Shown: positions 11,411 to 21,870 of the stretch, piece by piece
Layout: each line of letters starts with the position of its first letter
Position numbering within the stretch: the stretch's first letter is position 1
DNA from: Oricola cellulosilytica
GTDB taxonomy: Bacteria > Pseudomonadota > Alphaproteobacteria > Rhizobiales > Rhizobiaceae
Reading direction: 5' to 3'
DNA: 64,000 bases
Assembly: GCF_019966575.1 (NCBI RefSeq)
Contig: NZ_JAINFK010000002.1
Span: forward strand, 124,001 to 188,000
Program-made: the position numbers and the translations under genes
The notes under the pieces: generated by a model
The model's input: the letters and a program-made list of their open reading frames with translations, nothing else
The model's database searches: none
Told to the model about the DNA's origin: nothing

Positions 11411-11935
11411 ATGATGGTGACGCAAAAGAAAATCAACAAAACGGCGCGTCCGGCGATCACCCTGTCAATCGCCGCGGCACTGGGAGCAACCGCACTTTCC
11501 GGATGCACGTCGGCCGGCTTCCTCGACACATCCGAGACCTTCAAGCACGGATACGTGATCGACGAGCAATCGCTGGAGCTCGTTCCGCCAGGATCGAGCC
11601 GCGAGCAGGTCCTGCTCACCCTGGGCACGCCGACGACCCGGGAGACCTTCGACAACGAGGTGTTCTATTACATCTCTCAGACGCGCAAGCGCAATGCGGC
11701 CTTCCTCAAGTCAAGGCTGGTAGACCAGCGCGTCCTCGCCGTCTATTTCAACGAGGATGCGACGGTGGAACGGATAGCCAACTACGGACTGCAGGATGGG
11801 CGGGTGTTCGACTTCATCTCGCGCACGACGCCGACCGGCGGCACCGACCAGACATTCCTGGCGCAAATCCTCTCCGGCACCATCGGCGGGCCAAGCGCCG
11901 AAAGTGTCCTCAAACGCCGCGGCGGCGGGCTCTGA
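11411..11935 (+). CDS. bamE: Outer-membrane assembly lipoprotein BamE/OmlA family
   Basis: 174 residues. Lipoprotein signal with lipobox TALSGC, then the SmpA/OmlA fold (VPPGSSREQVLLTLGTPTTR, FYYISQTRKR, VYFNEDATVERIANYGLQDG). BamE is a small periplasmic-facing lipoprotein that stabilises the BAM complex for beta-barrel insertion. ATG 11411, ATG 11414 and GTG 11417 are consecutive candidate starts; GGAG at 11407-11410 best suits 11417. It is divergent from the cytochrome chaperone, and a strong terminator follows at 11953. Confidence 0.92.
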   Translation: MMVTQKKINKTARPAITLSIAAALGATALSGCTSAGFLDTSETFKHGYVIDEQSLELVPPGSSREQVLLTLGTPTTRETFDNEVFYYISQTRKRNAAFLKSRLVDQRVLAVYFNEDATVERIANYGLQDGRVFDFISRTTPTGGTDQTFLAQILSGTIGGPSAESVLKRRGGGL

Positions 11936-11952
11936 ACCTTTCTCAGGTAAAC

Positions 11953-11988
11953 AAAAACCGGCGCTGGGCAACCACCGCCGGTTTTTTT
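11953..11988 (+). terminator. Bidirectional intrinsic terminator between bamE and hppA
   Basis: AAAAACCGGCG, a short loop, then CGCCGGTTTTTTT form a near-perfect GC stem flanked by A and T runs on both sides. It can stop bamE transcription from the left and hppA transcription from the right, as expected between two convergent genes. Confidence 0.9.
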
Positions 11989-12007
11989 GTCGCGTGATGG
12001 ACGTGGC

Positions 12008-14143
12008 TTAGTGCGCCAGGATGGCCAGCAGCAAGAGGGCCACGATGTTGGTGATCTTGATCGCCGGGTTCACCGCCGGACCGGCCGTGTCCTTGTACGG
12101 ATCGCCGACCGTGTCGCCGGTCACGGAGGCCTTGTGGGCTTCCGAACCCTTTTCGTGTTTCACGCCGTCCTTGTCGATAAAACCGTCCTCGAACGACTTC
12201 TTGGCGTTATCCCAAGCGCCGCCGCCGGATGTCATCGAGACTGCCACGAAAAGGCCGTTGACGATCACGCCCAGCAGCATCGCGCCAACGGCGGCAAAGG
12301 CTGAGGCCTTGGACCCGGAAAGCAGCAACACGCCGAAATAGACGACGAGCGGCGCCAGAACCGGCAATAATGACGGAACGATCATTTCCTTGATCGCCGC
12401 TCGGGTCAGCATGTCAACTGCACGGGCGTAATCCGGCCGGTCCTTGCCTTCCATGATGCCCGGCTTCTCGCGGAATTGCCTGCGCACTTCCTCGACGACG
12501 GAGCCACCGGCGCGTCCGACCGCGGTCATCGCCATGCCGCCGAACAGATACGGGATCAGACCGCCAAAGATCAGGCCCGCCACCACGTAAGGGTTCGAAA
12601 GCGCAAACGAGATGTCACCCATGTCACTGAAATACGGGAACCGGTCGGCGTTGGCGGCAAAGAACTCCAGGTCGTTCGAATAGGCCGCGAACAGCACCAG
12701 CGCGCCGAGACCGGCAGAACCGATCGCGTACCCTTTGGTGACTGCCTTGGTGGTGTTGCCGACGGCGTCAAGCGCGTCGGTGGACTTGCGCACTTCCGGG
12801 TCAAGGCCGGCCATCTCGGCGATGCCGCCGGCATTGTCCGTGACCGGGCCGAAGGCGTCGAGAGCCACGATCATTCCGGCGAGACCGAGCATTGCTGTCA
12901 CCGCGATACCCGTGCCGAACAGGCCGGCGAGTTGGTAGGTGCCGATGATGCCGCCGACGATGACGATCGCCGGAAGAGCAGTCGACTCCAGCGATATCGC
13001 GAGACCCTGGATAACATTGGTGCCGTGGCCGGTCACCGATGCCTGGCTGATCGAGTTGACCGGGCGCTTGTTAGTGCCGGTGTAGTACTCGGTGATGATC
13101 ACGATCAGGCCGGTGACGATCAGTCCGACGATACCGCACAGGAACAGGTTCCAGCCGGTGATCGTCCGTCCCGCCACTTCTCCGACGGCATCCCAGCCGA
13201 TTGTCAGGGAGGTCGCGGCACCGAGGCCGATGATCGACAGAACGCCGGTCGCGATCAGCCCCTTGTAAAGGGCGCCCATGATCGACCCGTTGGTGCCCAG
13301 CTTGACGAAGAAGGTGCCGGCGATCGAGGTGACCAGGCAAGCTGCGCCGATGGCAAGCGGATAAAGCATTACCGAGGCAAGCACGTCTGTTCCGGTGAAG
13401 AAGATCGCCGCGAGAACCATCGTCGCGACGACAGTCACGGCGTAGGTCTCGAACAGGTCGGCGGCCATGCCTGCGCAGTCGCCAACGTTGTCGCCGACGT
13501 TGTCGGCAATCGTTGCCGGGTTGCGCGGATCGTCTTCCGGAATGCCGGCCTCGACCTTTCCGACGAGGTCGCCGCCAACGTCCGCACCCTTGGTGAAGAT
13601 GCCACCGCCGAGACGTGCGAAGATCGAGATAAGCGATGCGCCGAAGCCAAGCGCGACGAGCGCATCGATGACCGTGCGATCATCCGGCACCATGCCCATC
13701 GGACCGGTCAGGACGTAATAGTAGATCGAGACGCCGAGCAGCGCGAGGCCGGCAACCAGCATGCCAGTGATCGCGCCTGACTTGAACGCGATCTCGAGGC
13801 CCGCAGCGAGGCTGTGCGAGGCCGCTTGCGCGGTGCGGATGTTCGCGCGAACCGAAACGTACATTCCGATGTAACCGGCCAGGCCCGAGAGCACGGCGCC
13901 GATCAGGAAGCCAACTGCGGCGACACCCGTCAGCAAGAGCCATGTGCCGGCGAACACCACAACGCCCACAATGGCGATCGTCGTGTACTGGCGGTTGAGA
14001 TATGCCTGTGCGCCTTCGCGGATCGCCCCTGCGATCTCCTGCATCCGCGCATTGCCTTGGTCAGCGGCCAGGACCGACTGCGTCGCCCAGATCGCATAGA
14101 CGATCGAAAGCAGGCCGCAGGCGATGACAGCAAGAAGTACCAT
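12008..14143 (-). CDS. hppA: K+-independent H+-translocating membrane pyrophosphatase
   Basis: 711 residues from ATG 14143 ([13 protein letters not shown]); ATG 14191 would add 16 poorly conserved residues. About sixteen membrane helices carry the pyrophosphate-binding [13 protein letters not shown] with [20 protein letters not shown] (about residues 185-225) and the C-terminal [19 protein letters not shown]. The motif GNTTKA (about residues 462-467), with Lys where K+-dependent enzymes have Ala, marks the K+-independent, proton-pumping class. It couples PPi hydrolysis to the proton gradient at the inner membrane. Transcribed alone; a terminator lies just downstream. Confidence 0.97.
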   Translation of the reverse strand: MVLLAVIACGLLSIVYAIWATQSVLAADQGNARMQEIAGAIREGAQAYLNRQYTTIAIVGVVVFAGTWLLLTGVAAVGFLIGAVLSGLAGYIGMYVSVRANIRTAQAASHSLAAGLEIAFKSGAITGMLVAGLALLGVSIYYYVLTGPMGMVPDDRTVIDALVALGFGASLISIFARLGGGIFTKGADVGGDLVGKVEAGIPEDDPRNPATIADNVGDNVGDCAGMAADLFETYAVTVVATMVLAAIFFTGTDVLASVMLYPLAIGAACLVTSIAGTFFVKLGTNGSIMGALYKGLIATGVLSIIGLGAATSLTIGWDAVGEVAGRTITGWNLFLCGIVGLIVTGLIVIITEYYTGTNKRPVNSISQASVTGHGTNVIQGLAISLESTALPAIVIVGGIIGTYQLAGLFGTGIAVTAMLGLAGMIVALDAFGPVTDNAGGIAEMAGLDPEVRKSTDALDAVGNTTKAVTKGYAIGSAGLGALVLFAAYSNDLEFFAANADRFPYFSDMGDISFALSNPYVVAGLIFGGLIPYLFGGMAMTAVGRAGGSVVEEVRRQFREKPGIMEGKDRPDYARAVDMLTRAAIKEMIVPSLLPVLAPLVVYFGVLLLSGSKASAFAAVGAMLLGVIVNGLFVAVSMTSGGGAWDNAKKSFEDGFIDKDGVKHEKGSEAHKASVTGDTVGDPYKDTAGPAVNPAIKITNIVALLLLAILAH

Positions 14144-14293
14144 GCCAAAATCCTTTAATTGAGCAGACCCGAAAACCCCTCCCAGGCCCATCTGGACGTC
14201 ACCGGATTCGCGAAAGCGCAGCCGGATCGGCGCATTGGTAGTTTAAGCCGCAAGTCAACGTCAAGCAGACTTCCGTACGGTCCAGAGGCAATT

Positions 14294-15523
14294 CTATTCG
14301 CCTGGTTGTGCAACCTCGCGATTTCGCGAACCCAGAACAAGAAGTCCGAGCAGGAGAAGACAGAAAGCCACAACCGGAAAGACGACCCAGTTGAGCATGT
14401 TCCAGCCAAACGCATTGAGCGTGAAACCTGACATCAGGGACGCGAAAGCGACCGTCGAAAACAGCAGGAAGTCATGCAGTCCCTGCACCTTGTTCTTCTC
14501 GCTCGGCCGGTAGGCGTCCGTCAGCATAGCGGTCGAACCGATGAAGCCGAAGTTCCACCCGATGCCGAGCAGAACGAGCGCGAACCAGAACTGCCAGAGA
14601 GCGATACCCGAAAGCGCGACCGCCGCGCAGGCGACCAGAAGCAGGAGCCCGGCAGCAATGATCCGTTCCTTGCCGAACCGGGCGATCAGACGGCCCGTCA
14701 CGAAGCTTGGGGCGAACATTGCCATAACATGGAATGAGATACCTATCGCCGCCTCGTCAGTGGTAAAGCCGCAGTCCACCATGGCCAGCGGAGCGCCGGT
14801 CATGACGAAGCTCATCAGAGCGTAGGAGCCAACCGCACATGCAAACGCCACCAGAAAGCGCGGCTGCACCAGGATTTCGCTCAGCGGGCGCGGCGGTTGT
14901 CCGGTGGGCACCGTCGCCCCCGGAACATCGCGTCCGATCTTGAGTGTCGACAGCACGATCATGCCAAGCAAGCCGAGAGCGACCATCGAGACGAACGCTC
15001 CGGCGAACATCACAGGCGCGAACAGGTCACGCGTCCACACGACGGCCTGCGGACCTATAATTGCCGCAAAGACACCGCCTCCGAGCACCCATGAAATCGC
15101 CTTCGGGCGGAAATGCAGCGGCGCATTGTCAGCAGCGGCGAAGCGGTATTGCTGAACGAAGGAGCCGCCGACGCCCACGATCAGCAGTCCTGCGGCAAAC
15201 AGCCAGAAATTCGCCATGAAGATCGCAGCCGCCGCAATCGTGCCGCCGAGCGCCGTGACCAGCGCACCTGACATGAAACCGGCGCGGCGGCCGACCGCGC
15301 GCATGAGCATCGCGGCGGGCAGTGCGCCCAGCGCGACGCCGACGTTGAAGCCCGTGACAGGCGCCGTAGCCAGAGACTTGTCGGCGGCTAGCAGATAATG
15401 TCCGGCGAGACCGCCGACCGAGATCGCGATCGGCGCCGCGGAGCCGACGATCGCCTGCGCCACGGCGAGGGTCAGCGCGGCGCGTTTGGCAACCGCTGCT
15501 TCTGCCGTGGCATCGGCTTTCAT
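14294..15523 (-). CDS. Major facilitator superfamily transporter
   Basis: 409 residues from ATG 15523 with about twelve helices. The loop between helices 2 and 3 holds an MFS A-like motif (AMLMRAVGRRAGFMSGAL), echoed in the second half (VTGRLIARFGKERIIAAG). The substrate cannot be told. It starts 4 nt after nusB ends on the same strand, so it is probably the last gene of the glyA-to-nusB cluster. Drug efflux is one guess, with no direct support. Confidence 0.88.
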   Translation of the reverse strand: MKADATAEAAVAKRAALTLAVAQAIVGSAAPIAISVGGLAGHYLLAADKSLATAPVTGFNVGVALGALPAAMLMRAVGRRAGFMSGALVTALGGTIAAAAIFMANFWLFAAGLLIVGVGGSFVQQYRFAAADNAPLHFRPKAISWVLGGGVFAAIIGPQAVVWTRDLFAPVMFAGAFVSMVALGLLGMIVLSTLKIGRDVPGATVPTGQPPRPLSEILVQPRFLVAFACAVGSYALMSFVMTGAPLAMVDCGFTTDEAAIGISFHVMAMFAPSFVTGRLIARFGKERIIAAGLLLLVACAAVALSGIALWQFWFALVLLGIGWNFGFIGSTAMLTDAYRPSEKNKVQGLHDFLLFSTVAFASLMSGFTLNAFGWNMLNWVVFPVVAFCLLLLGLLVLGSRNREVAQPGE

Positions 15524-15527
15524 GAGG

Positions 15528-16043
15528 TCAAAGATCCTTTTTTGTCTTTTTCTGGATGTCGCGCGCCACACGGTCCAGCACGGCGTTCACCAGACGCGGC
15601 TCCTCGCCATCGTCGTAGAATGCACGGGCGATATCGACATATTCGGAGATCACGACGGCGGTTGGCAGATCTTTGGTACGGGTCAGTTCAAAGGCTCCGG
15701 CGCGCAAGATCGCACGCAATGTCGAATCGAGACGCGAAAGCGGCCAATCGTCGGTGAGCGCTTGGCGAACAATCGGGTCGAGCGTCCTCTGTTGACTCAC
15801 CACACCCCCGAGAATCGAACGGAACCACGAGGCGTCGGCCTCTCGGTACTGCTCGCCATCGAGTTCCTTGCCAAGGCGGAAGGTCTCGTATTCTGCAGCC
15901 GTCTCGAGAACGCCCCCGCCCGATACGTCCATCTGATAGAGCGCCTGGACCGCGGCGAGCCGTGCTGCGCCGCGCTTGTTCGCCGCTTTGGGCCCGCCAT
16001 CACGCGCTCTGGCCGGCGGCTTGCTTTTTTGCGCATCAGTCAT
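15528..16043 (-). CDS. nusB: Transcription antitermination factor NusB
   Basis: 171 residues from ATG 16043; ATG 16052 is possible. An Ala/Lys/Arg-rich leader precedes the all-helical NusB domain ([56 protein letters not shown]-like [12 protein letters not shown]). NusB binds boxA with NusE (S10) and prevents early termination in rRNA operons. The start overlaps the end of ribH by 8 nt, giving the widespread ribH-nusB coupling. Confidence 0.96.
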   Translation of the reverse strand: MTDAQKSKPPARARDGGPKAANKRGAARLAAVQALYQMDVSGGGVLETAAEYETFRLGKELDGEQYREADASWFRSILGGVVSQQRTLDPIVRQALTDDWPLSRLDSTLRAILRAGAFELTRTKDLPTAVVISEYVDIARAFYDDGEEPRLVNAVLDRVARDIQKKTKKDL

Positions 16044-16548
16044 TGGCGCCAAATTTCTTTCGCAGCGCGATCATCACCAAGGCGGCGCGGGCGGCAAAGC
16101 CGCCCTTGTCCAACTCGGTGACGCGTGCGCGTTCCCAGGCCTGATCCTTGTTTTCTACTGTCAGGATGCCGTTTCCGACCGCGATCCCCTCGTTGACGGA
16201 CAAGTCTGTCAGCGCGCGGCTCGACTCGTTGGCGACGATTTCGAAGTGGTACGTCTCGCCACGGATCACGGTACCGAGCGCGATATAGCCGTCATAAGCG
16301 ACCTCTCCCTTCCGCGCCCAGGCAATGGCTGCCGGAATTTCCAGCGCCCCCGGCACTGTGACGACATCGCAGGTCGCTCCGCCCTCCTCGAGCGCCGCTT
16401 TCGCGCCTTCCAGAAGGGCGTCGGACAGGCCGTCATAAAAACGCGCTTCGACAATCAGCAAATGCGGTTGGTCGCCTGCCATGTTTGGCATCTCCGGAGA
16501 AGTATCGTGGTCGGGCGGTGGCCTACGCCTCTTTGCCATGCTCCGCAA
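16036..16548 (-). CDS. ribH: 6,7-dimethyl-8-ribityllumazine synthase
   Basis: 170 residues. Conserved pieces are [52 protein letters not shown] (with the catalytic-region His) and [15 protein letters not shown]. It condenses the RibB ketone with the RibD product to lumazine. An Arg/Pro-rich N-terminus of about 25 residues precedes the core; ATG 16539 is a shorter alternative start. The start overlaps the end of ribE by 26 nt, in the order ribD-ribE-ribH-nusB. Confidence 0.96.
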   Translation of the reverse strand: MRSMAKRRRPPPDHDTSPEMPNMAGDQPHLLIVEARFYDGLSDALLEGAKAALEEGGATCDVVTVPGALEIPAAIAWARKGEVAYDGYIALGTVIRGETYHFEIVANESSRALTDLSVNEGIAVGNGILTVENKDQAWERARVTELDKGGFAARAALVMIALRKKFGAND

Positions 16549-17149
16549 GGCGCTTCACATATCTCTCGACATAGCGCGCCATCTGGTCGATCTCGAGATT
16601 GACCTCCTCTCCGGCAACGCGCTCCTTCCATAGCGTGACCTCAAGCGAATGGCGGATCAGCAGAACGTCGAACTCGTCACCCTCCACGGTGTTAACCGTG
16701 AGCGATACGCCATCGAGTGCGACCGACCCTTTGGGCGCGATATAGCGCGCGAGCGCCTCAGGCGCCCGCAACCGGAAGCGGATCGCCTCGCCTTCGGCCG
16801 TTCGCGCGACGATCAGTGCCTTGCCGTCAATGTGCCCCGAGACCATGTGCCCGCCGAATTCGTCTCCTGCCCTCATGGCGCGTTCAAGATTGACGCGGGT
16901 GCCTTTCGTCCATGCGGCCGCAGTCGTCAGCCGCAACGCCTCCTCCCAGGCTTCGACCTCGAACCATCGCCGGTTGGCGCCTTGTTCAGCCTTCCCTGTG
17001 ACGGTCAGACAGATGCCGGAGCAGGAAATCGACGCGCCTATGTCAATGGACGCAGGATCGTAAAGCGTCTCGATGCGGAAGCGCCGCCCCTGATCGCGTT
17101 CGGATATCTCCACGATCTGCCCGATGTCGGTCACGATGCCGGTGAACAT
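16523..17149 (-). CDS. ribE: Riboflavin synthase alpha subunit
   Basis: 208 residues from ATG 17149 ([10 protein letters not shown]), the classic start of the family; the longer frame upstream is antisense-like noise within ribD. Two lumazine-binding repeats are visible, each with its own SC-type or GHID motif: [13 protein letters not shown] and [11 protein letters not shown], then [14 protein letters not shown]. It dismutates two lumazines to riboflavin. The start overlaps the ribD stop (TGATG), so the two are translated in tandem. Confidence 0.97.
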   Translation of the reverse strand: MFTGIVTDIGQIVEISERDQGRRFRIETLYDPASIDIGASISCSGICLTVTGKAEQGANRRWFEVEAWEEALRLTTAAAWTKGTRVNLERAMRAGDEFGGHMVSGHIDGKALIVARTAEGEAIRFRLRAPEALARYIAPKGSVALDGVSLTVNTVEGDEFDVLLIRHSLEVTLWKERVAGEEVNLEIDQMARYVERYVKRLAEHGKEA

Positions 17150-18252
17150 CATTTGCTCCGGAGGAATTCGTGGCACCGGTCGGCGCCAAAGCGCCATTCG
17201 CCCGAAGCGGTGTATTCGCCTGGGATCGTTGCGCGGGTGAACGGCGCGGCGATGCCGTTCGCACCGACGACCACGTCGCTTTCGAAAAGCACGATGCGAT
17301 CGGCGAGACCTTCCGCAAGAAACGACCGTGCCACCTTCGCGCCGCCTTCCACCAGCAACCTCATCACGCCCTGAGCCGCCAGGTCGTCCAGAAGTTCGGG
17401 CAAGGCGACGCGGCCTTCGTGCTCCTCGCAAGCGATAAGCCGGACGCCTGCGCCCTCCAGCGCCTGTGCCCGTTCGGATGCCGGGTGCGCGGTGCCGATC
17501 GCGAGCGGCGCATCGCCGACGGAATGGACCAGCCGCGAACCCAGCGGCAGCCGCGCGGTTCGGTCAAGAATGATACGCAGCGGCGACCTTGCGCTGAGCC
17601 CCGGAAGGCGGCAGGTCAACTCCGGATTGTCCGCCAGCGCGGTACCGATGCCGACCAGAATGGCGTCATGCTCGGCACGCAGGAGGTGGCTTTGCGCACG
17701 GGCTGCGTCGCCGGTGATCGGCACCTGTCCGGCAGCGTCACGGCCGATCATGCCGTCGGCGGAAACCGCCAGTTTGACGGTCACTTCACAGCGTTTCTCT
17801 GCAGATCGAGTCAAATAGCCGGAAAGAACGCCTTTTGCCTCTTCCGCCATTACATCCTGCTCGACCTCGATACCGGCAGCGCGCAGCATCTCGTATCCCC
17901 GCCCCGACACCCGGCTGTCGGGATCGGTGGCCGCAGCGACCACCCGCGCGATCCCGGCGTTTACCAGTGCCTCGGCACAGGGTGGCGTGCGGCCGTGGTG
18001 TGCGCAAGGCTCTAGAGTGACGTAGGCGGTTGCGCCCCTGGCCCGATCTCCGGCTTCAGCCAGCGCGAGCGGCTCGGCATGGGGGCGGCCACCGGTCGCG
18101 GTCACGCCACTGCCGACGATGACGGGGCCATCGCCGTCGTCCCTGACGACAAGGGTTCCGACCGACGGATTCGTGCCGGTCAGGCCAAGATGACGGCGCG
18201 ACATCCGAATGTTGGCGGCCATGAGGCGGCGATCGAGAGCGGTCGTGGTCAT
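17149..18252 (-). CDS. ribD: Bifunctional riboflavin deaminase/reductase RibD
   Basis: 367 residues. The N-terminal zinc deaminase has His58-Ala-Glu60 and Cys83/Cys92 in PCAHHGRTPPC. The C-terminal reductase starts near residue 150 (VTVKLAVSADGMIG, then LLRAEHDAILVGIGTALADNP and LLVEGGAKVARSFL). It carries out steps two and three of riboflavin synthesis. No FMN riboswitch was found in front of it; the gene sits 15 nt after nrdR, so riboflavin genes appear to be read with glyA-nrdR. Confidence 0.97.
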   Translation of the reverse strand: MTTTALDRRLMAANIRMSRRHLGLTGTNPSVGTLVVRDDGDGPVIVGSGVTATGGRPHAEPLALAEAGDRARGATAYVTLEPCAHHGRTPPCAEALVNAGIARVVAAATDPDSRVSGRGYEMLRAAGIEVEQDVMAEEAKGVLSGYLTRSAEKRCEVTVKLAVSADGMIGRDAAGQVPITGDAARAQSHLLRAEHDAILVGIGTALADNPELTCRLPGLSARSPLRIILDRTARLPLGSRLVHSVGDAPLAIGTAHPASERAQALEGAGVRLIACEEHEGRVALPELLDDLAAQGVMRLLVEGGAKVARSFLAEGLADRIVLFESDVVVGANGIAAPFTRATIPGEYTASGEWRFGADRCHEFLRSK

Positions 18253-18267
18253 GACACCAAAACGGGG

Positions 18268-18762
18268 CTAATCCTTCGCGGGCGCAATCACTTCCTCGTT
18301 GGCGGCAGGCAGATTGCCGCCCAATTCGCCAAGAAGATCCTGAAAATCCTGCGGATCGCGGAAATTCTTGTAGACCGAGGCAAAACGTACATAGGCGACG
18401 TCGTCCATGCCCTTCAACGCTTCCATCACCAGCGTGCCGATGTTTTCCGCGGCGATCTCCTGCTCGCCCGTGCTTTCTAGCTGCCGGACGATACCGGATA
18501 CGGCCCGTTCGACGCGCTCGGGATCCATCGGGCGCTTGCGCAAAGCGATCTCGAAGGAACGTGCCAGCTTGTCACGGTCGAAAGGCACCTTCCGGCCGCT
18601 CTTCTTGACCACGTAGAGATCGCGCAACTGCACGCGCTCGAACGTCGTGAACCGCCCGCCGCAGTCGGGACAGACACGCCGGCGGCGGATAGCCGCCCCG
18701 TCCTCAGCAGGGCGGCTATCCTTCACCTGTGAGTCCAGCGATTGGCAGAACGGACAGCGCAT
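18268..18762 (-). CDS. nrdR: Transcriptional repressor NrdR
   Basis: 164 residues. N-terminal zinc ribbon with Cys3, Cys6, Cys31 and Cys34 (MRCPFC...CPDC), then [12 protein letters not shown] and an ATP-cone ([20 protein letters not shown]). It senses ATP/dATP and represses ribonucleotide reductase genes by binding NrdR boxes. The C-terminus has an extra Ala/Pro/Glu-rich tail of about 15 residues. It lies 9 nt after glyA on the same strand. Confidence 0.97.
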   Translation of the reverse strand: MRCPFCQSLDSQVKDSRPAEDGAAIRRRRVCPDCGGRFTTFERVQLRDLYVVKKSGRKVPFDRDKLARSFEIALRKRPMDPERVERAVSGIVRQLESTGEQEIAAENIGTLVMEALKGMDDVAYVRFASVYKNFRDPQDFQDLLGELGGNLPAANEEVIAPAKD

Positions 18763-18771
18763 GCTTGGCGT

Positions 18772-20091
18772 CTAACCCATGTATCCGTAAATCGGAAAGC
18801 GATCCGTCAGCGCGATCACATCCTTTTTCACGGTCGCCTCGACTGCGGAATTGTCGCCCTCCGGCCCTGCATCACGCAGGCCGTCGAGCACGCGCACGAT
18901 CATCCGGCCGATTTCTCGGAACTCCGCCGGGCCAAAACCGCGTGTCGTCCCCGCAGGCGTGCCGAGGCGGATGCCCGAGGTGATCGTCGGTTTTTCGGGA
19001 TCGTCGGGAACGCCATTCTTGTTACAGGTAATGAACGCGCGGCCAAGCGCCTGCTCGGCGGCCTTGCCGGTGACGCCCTTGGGGCGCAGATCGACCAGCA
19101 TCAGATGCGTGTCAGTGCCGCCGGAAACGATCTCCAGACCGTTCTCGACCAGTGTTTGGGCGAGCACCTTGGCGTTCTCGGCAACTGACCGGATATAACC
19201 ACGGAATTCGGGATGCAGCGCCTCGCCGAATGCGACCGCCTTTCCCGCAATTACGTGCATCAGCGGGCCGCCCTGTAGGCCGGGGAATACGGCCGAATTG
19301 ATTTTCTTGGCGATGGTCTCGTCACTGGTGAGAACGATGCCGCCGCGTGGGCCGCGCAGGGTCTTATGGGTGGTCGATGTCGCGACATGCGCGTGCGGGA
19401 ACGGGCTGGGGTGCTGGCCCCCGGCGACAAGGCCCGCGAAATGCGCCATGTCGACCCACAGAAATGCCCCTACCTTGTCGGCAATCTCGCGAAAGCGCTT
19501 GAAGTCGATGATCCGCGAATAGGCCGAACCACCGGCAATGATGATGACCGGCCTGTTCTCGACGGCAAGTTCCTCAACCTGATCGTAATCGATCAGCCCG
19601 GTCGCGTTGTCGAGACCATACTGCACCGCGTTGAACCACTTCCCGGACAGATTCGGCCTGGCGCCGTGGGTCAGGTGACCGCCGGCATCGAGACTCATGC
19701 CAAGGATCGTGTCGCCCGGTTTCGCTAGTGCAAGCATCACGGCCTGGTTGGCCTGCGACCCGGAGTTCGGCTGTACATTGGCATATTCGCAGTTGAACAG
19801 TCTGGTCACGCGCTCAATCGCGAGATCCTCGGCAATATCGACAAAATGACAGCCGCCATAATAGCGGCGGCCGGGATAGCCTTCGGCGTATTTGTTCGTC
19901 ATCACCGATCCCTGCGCCTCAAGGACCGCGCGCGACACGATGTTCTCGGAGGCGATCAGTTCGATTTCGGAGCGCTGGCGGCCGAGTTCCTTGCCGATCG
20001 CGTCAAAGATTTCCGGATCGCGGTCCGCGAGGGTCTCTGTGAAGAACGCGTCCGAGTAGGCCGCGCTTTCGGCCGTGCTGCTGTGTGACAT
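18772..20091 (-). CDS. glyA: Serine hydroxymethyltransferase
   Basis: 439 residues from ATG 20091 ([14 protein letters not shown]); GAAAGGA lies about 8 nt upstream, which decides this start over ATG 20115. PLP lysine Lys243 is in [13 protein letters not shown]. Other landmarks are [27 protein letters not shown] and [14 protein letters not shown]. It interconverts serine and glycine with tetrahydrofolate in the cytosol. First gene of the glyA-nrdR-ribDEH-nusB-MFS run. I saw no glycine riboswitch in the 190 nt before it. Confidence 0.98.
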   Translation of the reverse strand: MSHSSTAESAAYSDAFFTETLADRDPEIFDAIGKELGRQRSEIELIASENIVSRAVLEAQGSVMTNKYAEGYPGRRYYGGCHFVDIAEDLAIERVTRLFNCEYANVQPNSGSQANQAVMLALAKPGDTILGMSLDAGGHLTHGARPNLSGKWFNAVQYGLDNATGLIDYDQVEELAVENRPVIIIAGGSAYSRIIDFKRFREIADKVGAFLWVDMAHFAGLVAGGQHPSPFPHAHVATSTTHKTLRGPRGGIVLTSDETIAKKINSAVFPGLQGGPLMHVIAGKAVAFGEALHPEFRGYIRSVAENAKVLAQTLVENGLEIVSGGTDTHLMLVDLRPKGVTGKAAEQALGRAFITCNKNGVPDDPEKPTITSGIRLGTPAGTTRGFGPAEFREIGRMIVRVLDGLRDAGPEGDNSAVEATVKKDVIALTDRFPIYGYMG

Positions 20092-20233
20092 CGAAAATTC
20101 CTTTCGAAGAGGCAAGTTAAGGCTGATCGAAGCTCGATTGCCGGCGCATTATCATGGAATCGGCGAGACTTCTATCGCCTCACAGCGAAATCCGGATGGC
20201 GCGAACAAGCATATCGTCAGACCCTCCCGAATA

Positions 20234-20257
20234 GAAAAAGCCGGCTCAAGGCCGGCT
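20234..20257 (-). terminator. Intrinsic terminator after the L,D-transpeptidase gene
   Basis: On the minus strand AGCCGGC-CTTGA-GCCGGCT is followed by TTTTC, a 7-bp GC stem with a T run. It is placed 24 nt after the stop codon of the L,D-transpeptidase gene and before glyA's promoter region. Confidence 0.85.
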
Positions 20258-20280
20258 CTTTCACTAGATCTCTCTTGGGC

Positions 20281-21552
20281 TCAAAGCGAGGTGGAAGACA
20301 ACTGAAGTTCGTCCACGCCGTCGTTGCGATAAATATCGTCACGAAAGTGTACAACACCGTCACCTGTCGACCAGGCGGTGACATAGACCATGTAGATCGG
20401 AACCGGGGTACTCAGCGGAATCTCGGTGTTTTCCCCGCTCGCGATCACCGCTTCGATCTGATTGCGCGACCAGCCAGGTGTGTCGCGCAGCAGCCATGTG
20501 GTGAGTTCGCGCACATTGTGCACGCGAACGCAGCCTGACGATTCAAACCGCAAGAGTTGCCCGAACAGGCTCTGTTGGGGCGTATCGTGCAGATACACCG
20601 CATGCGGATTAAGGAAATTGATCTTCGTCGAAGCCATCGCATTGATCTTGCCGGGGTCCTGACGAAACCGCAGATTGACTGCCTCGTTCGTCGACCAGTC
20701 GACCTGCTCCGGCGGAACCTCTTGCCCCTGCCCGTCGAACAATCGAATGCTGTTTCGAGTAAGATAGGTCGGGTCCTTCCGCATCAGCGGAATGATGTCC
20801 TTTTCGATGATCGATTTCGGGGCGGTCCAGTAGGGATTCAGAATGATCTCATGCACGTTGGATGTCAGAACCGGGGTCTGCCTGTCGGTCTTGCCGACAA
20901 TTGCCTTGTGGTTCTGGGCGACACGCCCATTCTCCACCGCCTCGATCTCTGCGCCGGGAATGTTGACCATCACGTAACGGTCGCCAAGGAAACCGGACAT
21001 CGAGTGGAGCCGTACCAAGTTCGTTTCCAACTGACCGAGCCGGATGGGCGCAGGCACATTCAGCGCAGCGAGCGTGACGTCCCCGATGACGCCATCAGCA
21101 GTCATGCCGTGACGCATCTGGAAACGCTTTACCGCCTCATCGAGGAAGGTGTCGTACACCGGACTGTCGCCGGAATTGCGAGGCAGGTCACCGGAAACGA
21201 TCAGACGGCGACGCAGATCGCGAACCGCCGGCGTCGAGGAACCGACCTTCAGCCGTTCGGTGAGATTGACGTGCGGCCAGCCGCCCTGCGCGACAATACC
21301 GCGATACGTGGCTATCGCCTGCTCGACATAGGAAACGGTCGCCGGACTGAGAATGGGCTGGCGCGAGCGAACCTCCGGGGCGCGCGTACCGACCGCGTCG
21401 AACTGGTCTTCCCAATTGCCGCGCCGCGGTGACCGCAGTACCTCGATCAGGGTGTCCTGCGCCCTGGCTTGGGAAAGACCGGCAAGTGTTGCTCCCAGCG
21501 CGCCCGCGCCCTTCAGGAAAGACCGGCGGCTGCCTTGTTTGGATCTGTTCAT
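20281..21552 (-). CDS. ldtP: L,D-transpeptidase with peptidoglycan-binding domain (LdtR-regulated type)
   Basis: 423 residues. The N-terminus has a twin-arginine-like signal (RRSFLKGAGALGATLAG), suggesting Tat export. A PG_binding_1 domain covers about residues 120-175 (DEAVKRFQMRHGMTADGVIG). The YkuD domain covers about 195-370, with His322 (LHDTPQQ) and catalytic Cys341 in SSGCVRVHN. It is of the YcbB-like class that makes 3-3 cross-links in murein. It is followed by a terminator and preceded by 318 nt, then ldtR. In Liberibacter and Sinorhizobium the neighbouring regulator LdtR controls such a gene. Confidence 0.93.
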   Translation of the reverse strand: MNRSKQGSRRSFLKGAGALGATLAGLSQARAQDTLIEVLRSPRRGNWEDQFDAVGTRAPEVRSRQPILSPATVSYVEQAIATYRGIVAQGGWPHVNLTERLKVGSSTPAVRDLRRRLIVSGDLPRNSGDSPVYDTFLDEAVKRFQMRHGMTADGVIGDVTLAALNVPAPIRLGQLETNLVRLHSMSGFLGDRYVMVNIPGAEIEAVENGRVAQNHKAIVGKTDRQTPVLTSNVHEIILNPYWTAPKSIIEKDIIPLMRKDPTYLTRNSIRLFDGQGQEVPPEQVDWSTNEAVNLRFRQDPGKINAMASTKINFLNPHAVYLHDTPQQSLFGQLLRFESSGCVRVHNVRELTTWLLRDTPGWSRNQIEAVIASGENTEIPLSTPVPIYMVYVTAWSTGDGVVHFRDDIYRNDGVDELQLSSTSL

Positions 21553-21817
21553 TATTCACCTGCGTAATTAAGCCCAGAAAGACGGAGGTCAGCCTTGAAG
21601 AACTCTCACCTAGCACCGTCAACTTAACAAAGCGGAAAGCATGATCACGGTTACGCGACCACATAAGCAGCACCAGGAATGTGAACGCCGCCCTTACTCT
21701 GACTTTCGCCCTCGCCCCGGGATTTTCACAGCTTTATGGCCAATTCATGTTGAGGATGCACGCGGCTGTCGAAGCTTTCGGGGTGGCCGGATTCAGCAGC
21801 GCCAAGGAGCGGGAATC
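21553..21817. other. Intergenic region upstream of the L,D-transpeptidase gene
   Basis: No gene supported here. It must hold the promoter of the L,D-transpeptidase gene; a TTGACG at 21620-21625 on the minus strand is a possible -35 without a clear -10. An LdtR operator would be expected here, but no convincing palindrome was found by eye. Confidence 0.5.
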
Positions 21818-21848
21818 AGAAAAGGCGCGGACTTCCATCCGCGCCTTT
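21818..21848 (-). terminator. Intrinsic terminator after ldtR
   Basis: AAAGGCGCGGA, a 6-nt loop, then TCCGCGCCTTT form an 11-bp stem with a T-rich tail on the minus strand (CCTTTTCTG), 22 nt after the ldtR stop. Confidence 0.88.
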
Positions 21849-21870
21849 AACCCTGTAACCGGCGGAATGC

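Noticed and set aside
12476-13780. Long antisense open frame over hppA
   Set aside because: It is His/Arg/Asp-rich with no family resemblance and lies inside a highly conserved gene.
18253-18267. FMN riboswitch before the riboflavin genes
   Set aside because: Only 15 nt separate ribD from nrdR, and no aptamer-like structure was seen upstream of the run.
20092-20233. Glycine riboswitch before glyA
   Set aside because: The leader shows a ribosome site but none of the paired glycine aptamer landmarks.
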